The notes below the pieces were generated by a model. The model did not search any database. It was not told the origin of the DNA and worked only from the letters and a program-made list of their open reading frames with translations. Positions 39,533 through 50,940 of a DNA stretch of 64,000 bases are shown piece after piece. Numbering within the stretch: the stretch's first letter is position 1; every line of letters begins with the position of its first letter. The stretch is taken from positions 23,031,770 through 23,095,769 of the forward strand of contig NC_052669.1 of assembly GCF_016802725.1 (NCBI RefSeq). The letters are read 5' to 3'. The DNA is from Solenopsis invicta. Lineage: Eukaryota > Arthropoda > Insecta > Hymenoptera > Formicidae. Both the position numbers and the translations under genes were made by a program.

Positions 39533-41120
39533 CCACCACTCGATTATTTATCATCTAACTCGCGAGATTACTAATCGTAATCTTATTGAATTCGACATCG
39601 ATACGCGTATCATCGACGAATTATCAGGAACAAAGTCATTTTTTCTTTTTATAAATTCTCGATCATTTCGAAATCCATATATATACCTAGCTTCTATATG
39701 TATGTTCTCTTTTTTAATTTTTTTCATTCGATCTATTTCAAGCTGTTCTCGTCGTTTCAGGCGAGAATTTTAATAGAATTTTTCGGCAATTCCGCTACAC
39801 CGGATTGCCAATTTAATGACATTTCCAATTCTCACGGAAAATTTGGATTACGCCGTTTCCCCGCATTTGCCGGTAATAATGTGCAATACGAATTCCTGGT
39901 TCTCGTTGCACGGTTGTCACATATGCATTGAATCGGTTATGTCATTACCAAAATTTCACCAGTTTATTGGTTAAATACATCAGGTGCGCCTAATTAGCAC
40001 TTGCCGGATACCAAATCGACTGTGCTACTAATGCGTATTAAAAATTGTGCTAAATGATAAAGAAAAGAAAAGAAGAGAATTTTTGGGAAAAATAATGAAT
40101 ATAATGACGTACTAAACTGAATTTTATTAAGATTAAATTTTACTAAATCAGTAAAATAGTAAAATAATAAATTTTATCATAATTTATACATTTTTCTAAA
40201 AAAAATTTTTTTTTATTCATCCCACGATGTTATTCCACGACTACGAATGTGATTTTAAAAGGATAAATTTTCTCAATTACCCGTGCATAATTTTGTACAA
40301 AAAGATCATCGTCCGCGTGAGCTTATTTATTAAATTGAAATATTCGTACTAAGAGTGGCCTTGCTAACAATTCTGTTGGTAAAACATCTCGTACTCTTAC
40401 ACGTCAAGAGAGCTTTTTACAGAACTTTTGTCCTTAACGCACGAGATAGAGGATGCATTGAGTTTTAATGGTTTGGTTAAGAGAAGGATGCGATAGAACG
40501 TGGTTGGTATACAAAGAGAGAATCTTTTCATCAAAAGCTATGTAATAACGTATAATGTTATGTGTAAAAGAGGATATCGCGCTCGAGTCATGATCGTTGG
40601 TTGAAGAGTTCTTTTTTTTCCTTCTCTACTTTAAACATTTCTGTCGCCGTTTCTTCTTCTCGTACTCGTTTCCTTTTTTAATTCTCCGTCTATACATTTC
40701 TGCTTTTTCTCTCTCTTTTTCTCGTCATTTTTATTTCTGTATCTGTCTAACCACCCGTAGTTATAAAGTCTCATTCGAGCACATTTGGAAATTGGGTAAA
40801 ATGGGAGGAAAAGCTAGTGAAAAAGATCCAAGGAGATAATAATTGTAACCGCTACATCCGACGATTATCGGAAAATTTGAGAAAGTGCGAGGCACATCTT
40901 TTTTTGAGGATCTGTAGTAATATAATAGATTTGCGGGCTGAAGCATTGATACACTGACGGTTTTATTTAAACTATAAATGTGAATTATAAGAATAACTAT
41001 ACATCTAATAGAAAATAACTGTATTTAATTGAAATTGTATTGCTCCAAAGATTTTACACATTCGTGCGCGCGTGTATAATGTCAATGCGATTACATATCC
41101 TTTTAGAAAGCAAGTTGTAT
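39529..41120. other. Non-coding stretch
   Basis: Mostly AT-rich. Pyrimidine-rich sequence at 40610-40750. No recognisable gene. Confidence 0.5.
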
Positions 41121-41176
41121 TTTTTTTTACGTCAATTGATTTTATTATTTTTTTACATCAATTTATCTTATTATTC
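41121..41176. repeat. Short tandem duplication, about 28-30-bp unit
   Basis: tttttttacgtcaattgatt and tttttttacatcaatttatc are adjacent near-copies, each followed by ttattatt. Confidence 0.7.
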
Positions 41177-42159
41177 CGTGTATAAAAATATTCAAGTATG
41201 ATCACGTATCAAAAAATGAATAATTTACGAGACATTTAATATTTTATACCGAAATATGGCAGAATTAAGTATACAATATCTTGTAATCTGTATTGATCTT
41301 GCGATCAATTCTATATTATTTCTATTGATTTTTTTTATATTTTTTATATTACTTTACTTTTGCATGCAGAATAATTAGAAAAATTGTATTTTCAAAAATT
41401 ATATAATTTTGTGTAAAAAAATTTAATGTTTTTTAATACGTTATTTTTGAGATGTTTGATATGGACACTTAAAATAGAATACACACACAATATATTTGTA
41501 TCTTCTTTAAATTATACATATTTTTCTCTCTCTGAATTTAATTAACTTCGTTTGAATATCCTGAGATGTTATATAACTTTATAAGCAGAAAGAAATTCAA
41601 GTTTTATGACGTTAATAAGTTCTATTCTACTTGCCAGATATAATAAATTTTACATTGTATCAGATATCGTATTCCGTTCTTATCGCAATAAAAAAAATAT
41701 TTCAATTGAAGAAATAAAATCTCTTTGAATAGCACACACGTTAACGAGCGCATCGTTCATTACTGCGAACGTTATCACATTCCGCAGATAAAAAAATCCA
41801 TTTTTCGTCGTATGGTAATTTTTACGTTACCGCGGGATGTGATCAAGAGAATTTTGTTCGGCGACTCGCTCGTAACACGGCCAATTTCGCGATCCGATAC
41901 TGGACTGTCGGTAGTTCTTACTGTTTTTATTCCATTAGGCAGATGTTTCTTGCACCTTTCTATACCTGATGATTTTACTCCGTAGTTTTTGGCGTTTTTA
42001 GCCGGCATTCATTCGTTAATCGTCCTTACATTACGTAATTCCTTTTTTTCCTTCATAAAAGATTTGAAAAGTTCATTGAAAAGTTAATTCATTTGGGTTA
42101 ATAGGTTAATTAATAATTTTCCTTTCTTAAACAAAATTGAGATTAAGGCGCAGTAAAAG
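41177..42159. other. AT-rich non-coding stretch
   Basis: A small CpG-richer part at 41730-42000 has frames on both strands. Nothing recognised. Confidence 0.5.
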
Positions 42160-42229
42160 TTAACCCTTTCGTCCCGAACGGTACACATATGTACCAATAT
42201 ATATTTATATTTCGAGATGAGAAGGTTAA
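42160..42229. mobile_element. 62-bp TTAA-bounded mini-element (piggyBac-like, candidate)
   Basis: TTAA at 42160-42163 and 42226-42229 flank 62 bp that start CCCTTTCGTCCCGAA and end TTCGAGATGAGAAGG. The ends are inverted copies at 11 of 15 positions. The middle holds ggtacacatatgtacc, itself a near-palindrome. TTAA plus CCC ends resembles piggyBac, as in the larger element at 11452-11988. The tiny size and imperfect ends leave room for chance. Confidence 0.4.
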
Positions 42230-44483
42230 ATTGGTTAAAGTTGATTATTTAATTAAAGAAATGAAATTTTATATGACATTTTAGATCGTTTGAGTTTGGA
42301 TGCATATTGTTGAGTTTCAATAATCCTATTAATTAAATAACAGAGATTGGTTAGTTATTATATAACTACATGCAAAAAAAAGTTGAAGCGCGTTAACGAA
42401 CATATTTATTTCTCAGTTATTCCACCTTGTGTGAAGAATTATTTTTTCTTAGAGCGGTAAAGGCTCAAAAAGCAACTCTGATAGTCGCATCTCCCAACGA
42501 TTGCGCGAGATCGCGAAGAAATATGATTCGCGTGTGCGATCACGCGTGCAGAAAATATATTGAAGTTGAAAACGTTTCCTTCCCCTCTAGGGGTATCTAG
42601 TAGTCCGAGCACGCTCGTACCGTCTTGCAGAGCAGAAAGGAAAGGGAGAACATAGAAACACCAGGAATACAGGAGCTGGTCTAGTCGAATATGGATCGCA
42701 ACATGAAATAAAAAAACGTCGAGAAATTTAGTTGATTCGCAAGAGCAACCGAATTTAAATTTTGAACTCGGGATTTTATCTTGTAACAGGTTTAAAAGCG
42801 ATAATGTGATGTCCCTGCAGAGAAGTTTTTTTCATAACAAATGGAATATAAATCTAAAGACATAATCTATCTTTTAAAGTAATGCATGATTTAAAATAAG
42901 TGTTATAATAAATCAAATATTTAATAAAAGATTAGACATTTCACATTGGTAAAAGTTTTATAATTAGAAACTCGAATAATTTTCATAAATTTTATTAAAA
43001 TTCTGTTGAAATTCTTCGATGTTTGCGTTTCATGCGATTAACATGATTTTAAGGATAAATTTTAAGGAGAAAATTCTTTCCGTGTATAAAATTGCTTTAT
43101 AAGTCGCACAGTACGAAACATCTCTCTCTTGGAATTTTTCTTATCTTGTTCCATCTCAATATCTTTGTCTTGTCTTCGTAACATTTTTCGTCGTACACCA
43201 CGTTCGCTTTCTCGAAATAAAACCTAGGCACACTTAGTCGTTGCGCCTTTGATAGCCGTGGATCTCTTCTTCTCGGAATGAACATGGGAAAGAACACAAT
43301 GGTAATCTCCACAGAAGTAACGGAGGGGGAGCGAGAAAATAAAGATACTCGAGAGATTCGCGAACGAAAGCCGCCCTCGACTAGCCCTTTTCGCCGTTAA
43401 TGCGAATTTAATGCGTTGCTGTTTTTTTTTCGCGCTCTTTCTCCCTTTTTCCTATCTCATGTCCCTCTCCCCCTTCAAACGAGCACATTTCTTTCTCATA
43501 TTTTTCCTGCACACTGTTTACAACAAATCGCATATCTGTAACTGCCAATCTGTCCACCGCGAAATCATTTTGTTTCCGTTTTATAAATAATGTTAATACG
43601 ACTTTTTTTCTTTTTTTTAACATATAAACTATTTTACTTTTTCACAGCGTAAAAGAAGTTATAGCTAACGTATTTTTTTTCAATTCTTAAAAAGATATGA
43701 TGTTGTAACATATTAATAATCCCACTTATATAGAAACATAATTTTAATTCATTAATAACAAGAATCATATGATTTTTTTGAGATTATTTTTTATTTTTTG
43801 AGATGTCTGCATTAAATAAAATTTTCTTTATTCTATGAAGAAGTAGAACAGCTTGCTAACAACAGGAGTATATTTAAGCAATAGTTCTTTCTCCTGGCAA
43901 ATTTTTGGTATGTCTTAAAATGACGTTTTAAAAAAACTTTGAAATTTAGCTGCTTGTATCGCATATTTAACAATATTCTACTTATTTTCCCAACATCTTT
44001 TATGTAACCAAAATTTTGCGGTGAGTTCTGACTGGGGAAAAACAGCAAAAGTTTTGCATTCTCGACGTTCTGTGGCCGCGCGTCCCGTAGAATCTCTCCT
44101 TCAGGAAGGCATTGAAGGGATTGACCTTCGCAGGAATAACCATGCGGTCGCGGGAGTAATGTAAATCGGAAGTCGGTGGTTTCGTAAGAGTGTACTCGGC
44201 ATTTCGATTCCGACGAGCGAAGGGCGAACGGAAGAGAGGAAATTCCGATGGGAATCGACAACCACCGCTGTACTTTGTTCGTACGAGACGTGAATGTATT
44301 TCGAATTTGTCCCGAGGGACAAGGCTTGTCCGTCGCGTTTCTACCCGGACACGCTTTCCCTCCTTTTATTTGCCTCGAATATACACACTGACCGTTTTAT
44401 GTAATTCTCACTGTAGAGATTTTTCAACGCTACATCGACGCATTGGGGGGAAAAATATATCAACAAATGTGACAAAATTTTGC
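42230..44483. other. Non-coding stretch
   Basis: CpG-moderate at 42460-42680, 43200-43400 and 44020-44360. Overlapping 142-codon frames on opposite strands (43833-44261 on -, 44190-44618 on +) have no recognisable domain. The plus frame runs into the hairpin element downstream, which argues against it. Confidence 0.5.
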
Positions 44484-44780
44484 AAAAGTATTTATTTCAA
44501 TTCTTATTTTAGACAATCTGTATTTGTTTCACGACAGAATTTTATTTATAGTCTAATATGTGGCATCAGAAAGACAATTTTTAATATTTGTAACTTGCGT
44601 TATTGTACGGTAAAATAATTAGTTCCATTTTTATAAAAATGCAGCTAATTATTTTACCGTACAATAATAAAAGTTACAGATATTCAAAACTATCTCCTTG
44701 ATGCCACATATAAAATTATAAATAAAAATTTTGTCGTGAAATACAGATTGTCTAAAATAAGAATTTAAATAAATACTTTT
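44484..44780. mobile_element. Hairpin MITE
   Basis: Two arms of about 130-145 bp pair closely: aaaagtattt at 44484 with aaatactttt at 44771, ttattttagacaatctgta with its complement near 44742, and attgtacggtaaaataatta with its complement near 44645. The loop is about 44622-44640. It is flanked at once by a second, unrelated hairpin at 44790. No coding capacity. Confidence 0.85.
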
Positions 44781-44789
44781 AAATAAATA

Positions 44790-45049
44790 CTGAAAAAAAT
44801 GTTCGGATTAACGATCGGATTATCCCATTAAGAAGTAATGAACGGATATTTCCGATTATTAGATCGGAATATTTGAAAATGGACGGATAATCCGTTTAAA
44901 AAGTGACAGTTATTTTTTAAACAAATTATCCGTTTATTTCTACATATTCCGATCTAAATAATCGGAAATATCCGTTTATAAATCTGTATAAATCCGTTAC
45001 TTTTTAATGGGATAATCCGATCGTTATTCTCCAGACATTTTTCTCAGTG
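44790..45049. mobile_element. CACTGAG-ended hairpin MITE
   Basis: The left end ctgaaaaaaatgttcgg pairs with ccagacatttttctcagtg at the right. Inside, aacgatcggattatcccatt (about 44810) pairs with aatgggataatccgatcgtt (about 45006). The interior repeats tccg/cgga words in both orientations (aacggatatttccgattat and its complement). The right end is followed by TA. TA-flanked CACTGAG ends also occur at 63358-63486, suggesting a Tc1/mariner-type TIR class. Confidence 0.8.
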
Positions 45050-48022
45050 TACTACTGTTATTTTAATAATAATAATAATCTTATATTGATAAATTCCAGT
45101 ATCTGAAAAAATTTTACTATAAATTATGATCATTCTAAATATCTATTAATATCAGTAAAATATTAAGATATGAAATAGGGGAAATAAGAGTTTAGCAAAA
45201 AAAAAATGAATGGGTTTTTAAGTACACTGTACAATCTTTTTAGCAAACTCGAAATTTCTTTTCTTTTTATTGAATTGGTACTGACAAAATTGAAGGACTT
45301 GGAAAAATTCTACACATCGTATAAATATACCAGTTTGCGATGGGCTAAAAAAAAGTTTTCGTAAAAGTCGACGAACAATGGACCGCGCGTGATCCTAATG
45401 GCATTTTCTCGAATGTCTTTCAGGAAAGAGATTGGCAGAATCGAGCGGCTGCACCGATGGTATCTGTGAAAATGGTTCGCGTGGGCTGCCGGCAGGGATA
45501 ACAATGTTTGCTTTCCCGAGAAAATCGCGTTGGACATACGCTACCGCGCGTCTTTACACGGACGATACAATTAGATTTCGAGCTCTTAAACCGGCAACGT
45601 AAACGAAGACGAGTCCATTTTTCTCTCATTTCCCAGATACTATTTAAAAATAAAAAAAGTAGAAAAATTCGCAGATGGAGTTCGAAACCATTGGTCCTTA
45701 TTGTTGCACCATCTTAACTCGAGAAGTCACTTGAGGTAATTTTTATATACAGCAGATAGTAAACGAAGCACAGTACAGTTTCTTCTTTCTTTACTGATGG
45801 AGAATCCACGTCTATTTTTTCTTTTTCGTTACTACTTTCAAAAAATATTGAGTAAAATTGTATATATAATGATCTCAAATATTATTGAATTATATAGCAA
45901 TCGTTAATATAGTATATAATTAATAACAATAACTTTTAGTTCAGAGTATAAAAATCATTCTAGGCGATTGTTTCTCGTGAAAAAAGAACTAGGTGACTTA
46001 TTGCCAGGTTAAATATGGCGCATTTTTTGTATTTCTTATACGAATCATCAATTGTCTGAGCGGTTCCGATAGATTTTATTGCGAACAGTTTCTGTTGCCG
46101 CTCGCAAAAAAGGCGTTCATGGATGAATGCGTTCTAATGTTCTAACCGCGATTCAATAACTTGCCATGATTTAGTCTATCGCGCGCGCTGCGCAAGCTCG
46201 TTACTGCAGCAATATGATGTATAAAGTGCAATATTGCTCCATCGGGTTCTTTCTTTTTTCTCTCGCAATTCGATCGGCGGATATCGAGGATCGACCACAA
46301 AATTGCATTAGTGTAACGAGCCTAAATATATCGGCTAGAACAATCAGGGCGCGTTTCTGCTGCTTCGCTAAATAAAGATTGTACAATAGATGTAAAACTC
46401 GATTGAATTTAAAAAGCGATTCGAACACTTTATGAAAATTAATTTCAAAATTGAGGATATTTGATTTGGATTTAATTTATCAAGTCCTTAAAAAAAAGTT
46501 TCAATTGCATTTACACTAGCGTTAAATATTAAATATTAATTATTAATATTTACATTTAAACCAATTTCTTGAGTTGTAACATTTTTTTTCTTTGTTATTT
46601 TTAACTTCCATATGTGTCAAAATTTTTTATTTTAACACAAAACACGTGTGATTAAAAAAAAACTACATTTAATCAACCCGCTTTTGTGATGAAATTATTC
46701 AGTTTTCAAGTAAGCAATATTTTATATGAATTATTATGTGCACGTACGTGCCTAGTAAGTAATAAACTTTTAAGCTAAATACATTGTAATACATTGTAAA
46801 AACATTTTGTGAGTTAAATTGTTTAACTCTATTGTTTTAATTAAATTGGCGAAATATTGAACAGCAGCTGTGGTGATATAGGAATAATTAAAAAAAATTT
46901 TTATACAATTCGATATTACTTAAAATTTAAAAGTATAAAGTATCGAAATACATTTTGCATTAGAAATTTTCATGTTTTACATTAGAGAAGTAAGCAAATC
47001 AATCATACGATTGAAATGCATATAAAAAATATTTAATAAACGCGTTTACATCTAATGGCAGTTTTTCTTTGTCTGCTACGCATGTGAAACAATATGCATT
47101 CTGCATTTCTCCTGTCAGCTCGGAAACGATTACAGCGAGATCACGCCGACGGAAAGCTCGTTATTGCAGACTCGTGGCTGTACCATATTCGAGAAGACTG
47201 ATGCGCGTGCAAGCCACAGCTTCCGCAGAAACTGGCCGCGACGCGATCGCAATTTCCCGGTACGGCGCGAAGTCACGTTGGGAAAAACAGCTCGCATTGC
47301 GAAGAGCCCGGAGTCGGGACAATCTATGTAATTATACGCGAAGCGCGCGCCGTTTCCGCTTTGCGAGCATTTCTATATGTACTTGTACTGAAAGCGCGAG
47401 GAAATCTGCGAGAAAGCGCGCTTTTACACTTAAGCATACCCTGATATGTATTGCTGATTTCACAACAGGGAATAAAAAAAGAAAACAGGTATGAAAGACG
47501 CGACGTACGTAATTTAACGCGGGACGCAAGAAGAGAACGAGGGCAGACGGCGCGCGGCATGGCGATTCATGGCCATTCAAGGGCACCGGGCATTATTTAG
47601 TCTCCGGGAAGCTCGTTACCGCGCCAGTAACGTCGTCCTCGTTGTCGGTTAACCAGCCAGCTAGACTCGATTCACTCCCGCGCCCCGACTCTCGTCGAGA
47701 ACTCCGCTATTAATACCGCCGCGGTTTCTTTGTTCGCCCTTCCCATTGACAACGGGAGTTCGCCAATGCCTCCGATTTCCTCTTACTTCCGACGCTGTTC
47801 CCCTTCCGCTTTCTCTCTCTCTCTCTCTCTCTTGTCGCCCTCTGATTACCTTCCACCCTGTCCCTTGTGCATGTAGTCCAAGCGACAAAATCGACAACCC
47901 TCATATGCCATTATTTTATAAATTTATCAATATTTACATTAAAGTTCTCCGAAAAATATTTTGTTTAGGATATATATTTATGATACTTTTCTGATACGTT
48001 TTTGTCATAATTTATAACGTGA
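45050..48022. other. Non-coding stretch, CpG-rich at 47060-47720
   Basis: AT-rich, with a palindrome (aatattaattattaatatt) at about 46531-46551. The CpG-rich island at 47060-47720 has overlapping frames on both strands, the longest 141 codons at 47069-47494 (+), Arg/Ser-rich and unrecognised. A (CT)n run lies at 47812-47832. Confidence 0.5.
47812..47832. repeat. (CT)n microsatellite
   Basis: About 10 CT units. Confidence 0.95.
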
Positions 48023-48653
48023 TAGGGTAAGGTTGTCGATATCGCACCGGCCCCTAAATCGCACCACCTCGCGTATAAATTCAACCACAGTACTTGTTCA
48101 CTCTTTGTGAAATTATTTGGAAACTACATAACATCACTATCATCCTTCATTGAACTCAACGTGTTAAGAACAATAAAAATTTTGTTATTAATATTTATAG
48201 AAAAATCGTAACTTTGTTGCTATTTTTCAACATATTTCATAGCTTAATTGGGAAAAAAGGTAGTAGTAAAATAAATAATCTAAATTTTGATAATGTGTAA
48301 TGATCACAATATTATTAAAATTAGATTGACAAAGTTCAAATAACTTTGTGTTCTTATTTGTAAATTAAATAAATAAAGTTTACAAAATGCTTGAGTCTCC
48401 CAAATTGCACTATTACTTTGATCGTGATTATATATATAAAATTAAATATAATAATCATACAGAGCATATATTGTAACAAATTTGCCGTAATGTAGCAATG
48501 TTATTGCAGTATTATTAATAAGTTATTGAAATGACGACATTGATGGAAATTATATTTAGTTTATGGTATTTATCTCCCATATTAAGAAAGAAGTATGCTT
48601 ATCTAATGCATTTTTGTTCGAGAAGAAAGAAGAAAAAGTGTCGTTTTACCCTA
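48023..48653. mobile_element. TA-flanked GGGTAA-ended DNA element (candidate)
   Basis: TA at 48023-48024 and 48652-48653 bracket 627 bp starting GGGTAAGGTTGTCG and ending CGTTTTACCC. The ends share a GGGTAA core plus an approximate gtcg. The phrase taaatcgcacc recurs in degenerate form near both ends (about 48055 and about 48702) and internally (ccaaattgcac at about 48409). TA duplication suits Tc1/mariner/pogo-type elements. The short ends make the boundaries uncertain. Confidence 0.35.
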
Positions 48654-49549
48654 AAAAGAGTAATATTAACCTGTGATGCGTGATTGAAGAGATCGGTTGC
48701 CTAAATCACACTCTTTGATTACTTCTTAAAAATCGTCATTTAAAAATTTATGACAATATATAAAATTCTGAAAAAAAAAATAAATATGAAAAGAGAAATG
48801 TTGTACTTTATTATTATATAACGTAAGAAAATTAAAAATGTTTCTTATAACTTCTTAGTTATAAGCTTTTATGTCAAAAGTGATGCAATTTCGGCAACCT
48901 ATTGCTTATAGGCTTTATGAACATTTTTTTTTTTTTAATTTTATCACTATTGAAATATTCACTCGCACAGATATCAAGTTATCATTCGCCGGATCATTTT
49001 TGCGCGGTTTAATAATACCGGAGGATCGACCTATGACAACTACGCAACGCGTTATTGCATTGACATTCTGGAGACAGCTCGGGGAGAATCATCGGCGGGC
49101 AACTACATACAACGGCGAGATGCGACAAGACGACGGACGGGATTAAAATTCCGCGCGCGACCTCTTCAAGTTAAATTAAATCCAGGCGGGTTTCTTCTCG
49201 CGGTGGCGCGGCGCGGCGCGCGTACCACAAACGTAAAGGAAAAACCGTGTGGACAAAGATACGGCGAATAGTAGATAGACGTATGGAAAGAGAAAGAAGG
49301 AAGAAAAGGAAGGTGTAGGAGATATGGACGCTGCAGCAGTGACACTGTCTAGTTTCTCTTGGTTTTCATCCATGTATGTACGTGTTTAACTCAACTTCCC
49401 AATCTGATTAAAAATAAATGCGTGCGTTTGGAAAAAGAAGCACTTGATTGGAATGATGCAAAGAGACGACGCGTATTCGACTGTAACGTGCGCTAACGCA
49501 TGCATGAAAACCAATTAAGGGTTAATCGTCTCGATTTGTCATCTTAATC
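48654..49549. other. Non-coding stretch, CpG-richer at 48960-49240
   Basis: The 91-codon plus frame 48871-49146 is unrecognised. Nothing else. Confidence 0.5.
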
Positions 49550-49748
49550 TTACAAGGGGAGGACCAAGTGAGAGACCCCTGGATTTTGATCTCAATTTTT
49601 TTAGTTATTTTGGAGACGAAAAAAAAGTTTACGTCTCCCGGCGTTTCATTGAATAGGCCTTAGTTTCGAAATAATAAATTTGCGAAAATTGGCCAAACCG
49701 CCGCGCGCCATATGAGCCTTCCCGGTAACGGTTCTCGCAACCAGTGCA

Positions 49749-49814
49749 GTCGGCTCCGTGCGTTAGGTGCTTGCTTCACAATCGTAAGATCCGGGTTCGC
49801 TCCCGGATGTGTGC
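49749..49814 (+). repeat. tRNA-like segment in left arm
   Basis: cggctccgtgcgttagg resembles a tRNA D-arm/A box. gcttcacaatcgtaag resembles an anticodon arm with CAC in the loop (valine-type). gatccgggttcgctcccgga resembles a T arm/B box. The T-like stem is 7 bp (atccggg/cccggat) with a 6-nt loop rather than the canonical 5 bp and 7 nt, and no acceptor stem pairs. It is therefore tRNA-derived, not a functional tRNA gene. It might still bind TFIIIC and act as a Pol III internal promoter. Confidence 0.6.
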
Positions 49815-50675
49815 AATATTTTTTTTCTTTTTTTAATAAATGTATTTATTTATCTTGATGATATTAATATAGTATGCAAATTTCTAAAATAGAAAATTCA
49901 ATTTAATATCATTTTCTAAACTTCAATTTAAATTTAATTTGAAGGGAATTTGAATTCAAGTAATAATATTTGAAATAATAAATAGGTAATAATAATAATA
50001 ATAATATATAAGTTATTTGAAACGGATAACATATAAAGGCAACGTATCTAAATTTTCAAATTGTTTAAATTTAACACTGGTAAAAGAAGTGGATATAAAA
50101 TGGTAAATAAACGAGAGGTTTTTAATCTTCTTGCAGGTATGTAGTCGGTTATAAAGCCGAAATTCTTTCACGTTTTGTCCTTGCTGCGCAATAACTTCTG
50201 CGCTACTCGACGCTTGCATGTAACTGCACCTTCAGGTAGGGCTTTTAAAAAGTTACGGTTATAGTTAGGTGGTAGGAGGAGACTAATTGGCATCTGCCCT
50301 AGCCAGTTTGCCCTTGCAAACAGCCGCAGCTACATGCGCAGCTATTTCTCGATCAAAAAAGTTTTCAATGTGAAAAGTTGTAACAATGGCAGAAAAAGAA
50401 AATATTTTTCAACAAATTTTAAATTAAACAATTTGAAAATTTAGATACGTTGCTTTTATATGTTATCCGTTTCAAATAACTTATATATTATTATTATTAT
50501 TACCTATTTATTATTTTAAATATTATTACTTGAATTCAAATTCCCTTCAAATTAAATTTAAATTGAAGTTTAGAAAATGATATTAAATTAAATTTTCTAT
50601 TTTAGAAATTTGCCTACTATATTAATATCATTAAGATAAATAAATACATTTATTAAAAATAAGAAAAAAAAATAT

Positions 50676-50741
50676 TGCACACATCCGGGAGCGAACCCGG
50701 ATCTTACGATTGTGAAGCAAGCACCTAACGCACGGAGCCGA
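50676..50741 (-). repeat. tRNA-like segment in right arm
   Basis: Inverted, apparently identical copy of the left-arm tRNA-like segment (gagcgaacccggatcttacg on the plus strand). With its partner it makes two convergent A/B-box-like units pointing toward the centre of the element. The 60-codon minus frame crossing it (50597-50779) is a by-product. Confidence 0.6.
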
Positions 50742-50940
50742 CTGCACTGGTTGCGAGAACCGTTACCGGGAAGGCTCATATGGCGCGCGGCGGTTTGGCC
50801 AATTTTCGCAAATTTATTATTTCGAAACTAAGGCCTATTCAATGAAACGCCGGGAGACGTAAACTTTTTTTTCGTCTCCAGAATAACTAAAAAAATTGGG
50901 ATCAAAATCCAGGGGTCTCTCACTTGGTCCTCCCTTGTTA

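Larger units (their letters stand above)
49550..50940. mobile_element. 1385-bp foldback transposon with tRNA-like arms, TTA duplication
   Basis: TTA at 49550-49552 and 50938-50940 flank 49553-50937. The left arm (49553 to about 50072) and right arm (about 50417-50937) are inverted copies differing at only a dozen or so visible positions. The ends read CAAGGG(G)AGGACCAAGTGAG. The GC-rich inner part of each arm (about 49700-49815 and its mirror at about 50675-50790) appears identical and contains a tRNA-like segment. The 345-bp centre is unique, holding a splice-like cttcttgcag|gtatgt at about 50136 and a 68-codon minus frame (50013-50219) of unknown product. No recognisable transposase is present, so it is non-autonomous. 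The high arm identity implies recent activity or arm homogenisation. End sequence and TTA duplication match the element at 13659-14330. Confidence 0.88.

Noticed and set aside
39363..39773. Frames with Arg-Glu and Ser-Leu repeats
   Set aside because: They arise from the AG microsatellite at 39461-39528.
43833..44618. Overlapping 142-codon frames on both strands
   Set aside because: Antisense overlap, no recognisable domain, and the plus frame runs into a hairpin MITE.
47069..47586. 141-codon Arg/Ser-rich plus frame and overlapping minus frames
   Set aside because: Composition of a CpG island; three frames are open together and none is recognisable.
49749..49814. Functional tRNA-Val gene
   Set aside because: No acceptor stem, a 6-nt T-loop, and the copy sits inverted in both transposon arms.
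50597..50779. 60-codon frame beginning MSLPGNGSRNQCSRLRALGA
   Set aside because: It reads through the tRNA-like arm of the foldback; the same sequence exists inverted in the other arm. It is a repeat by-product, not a gene.
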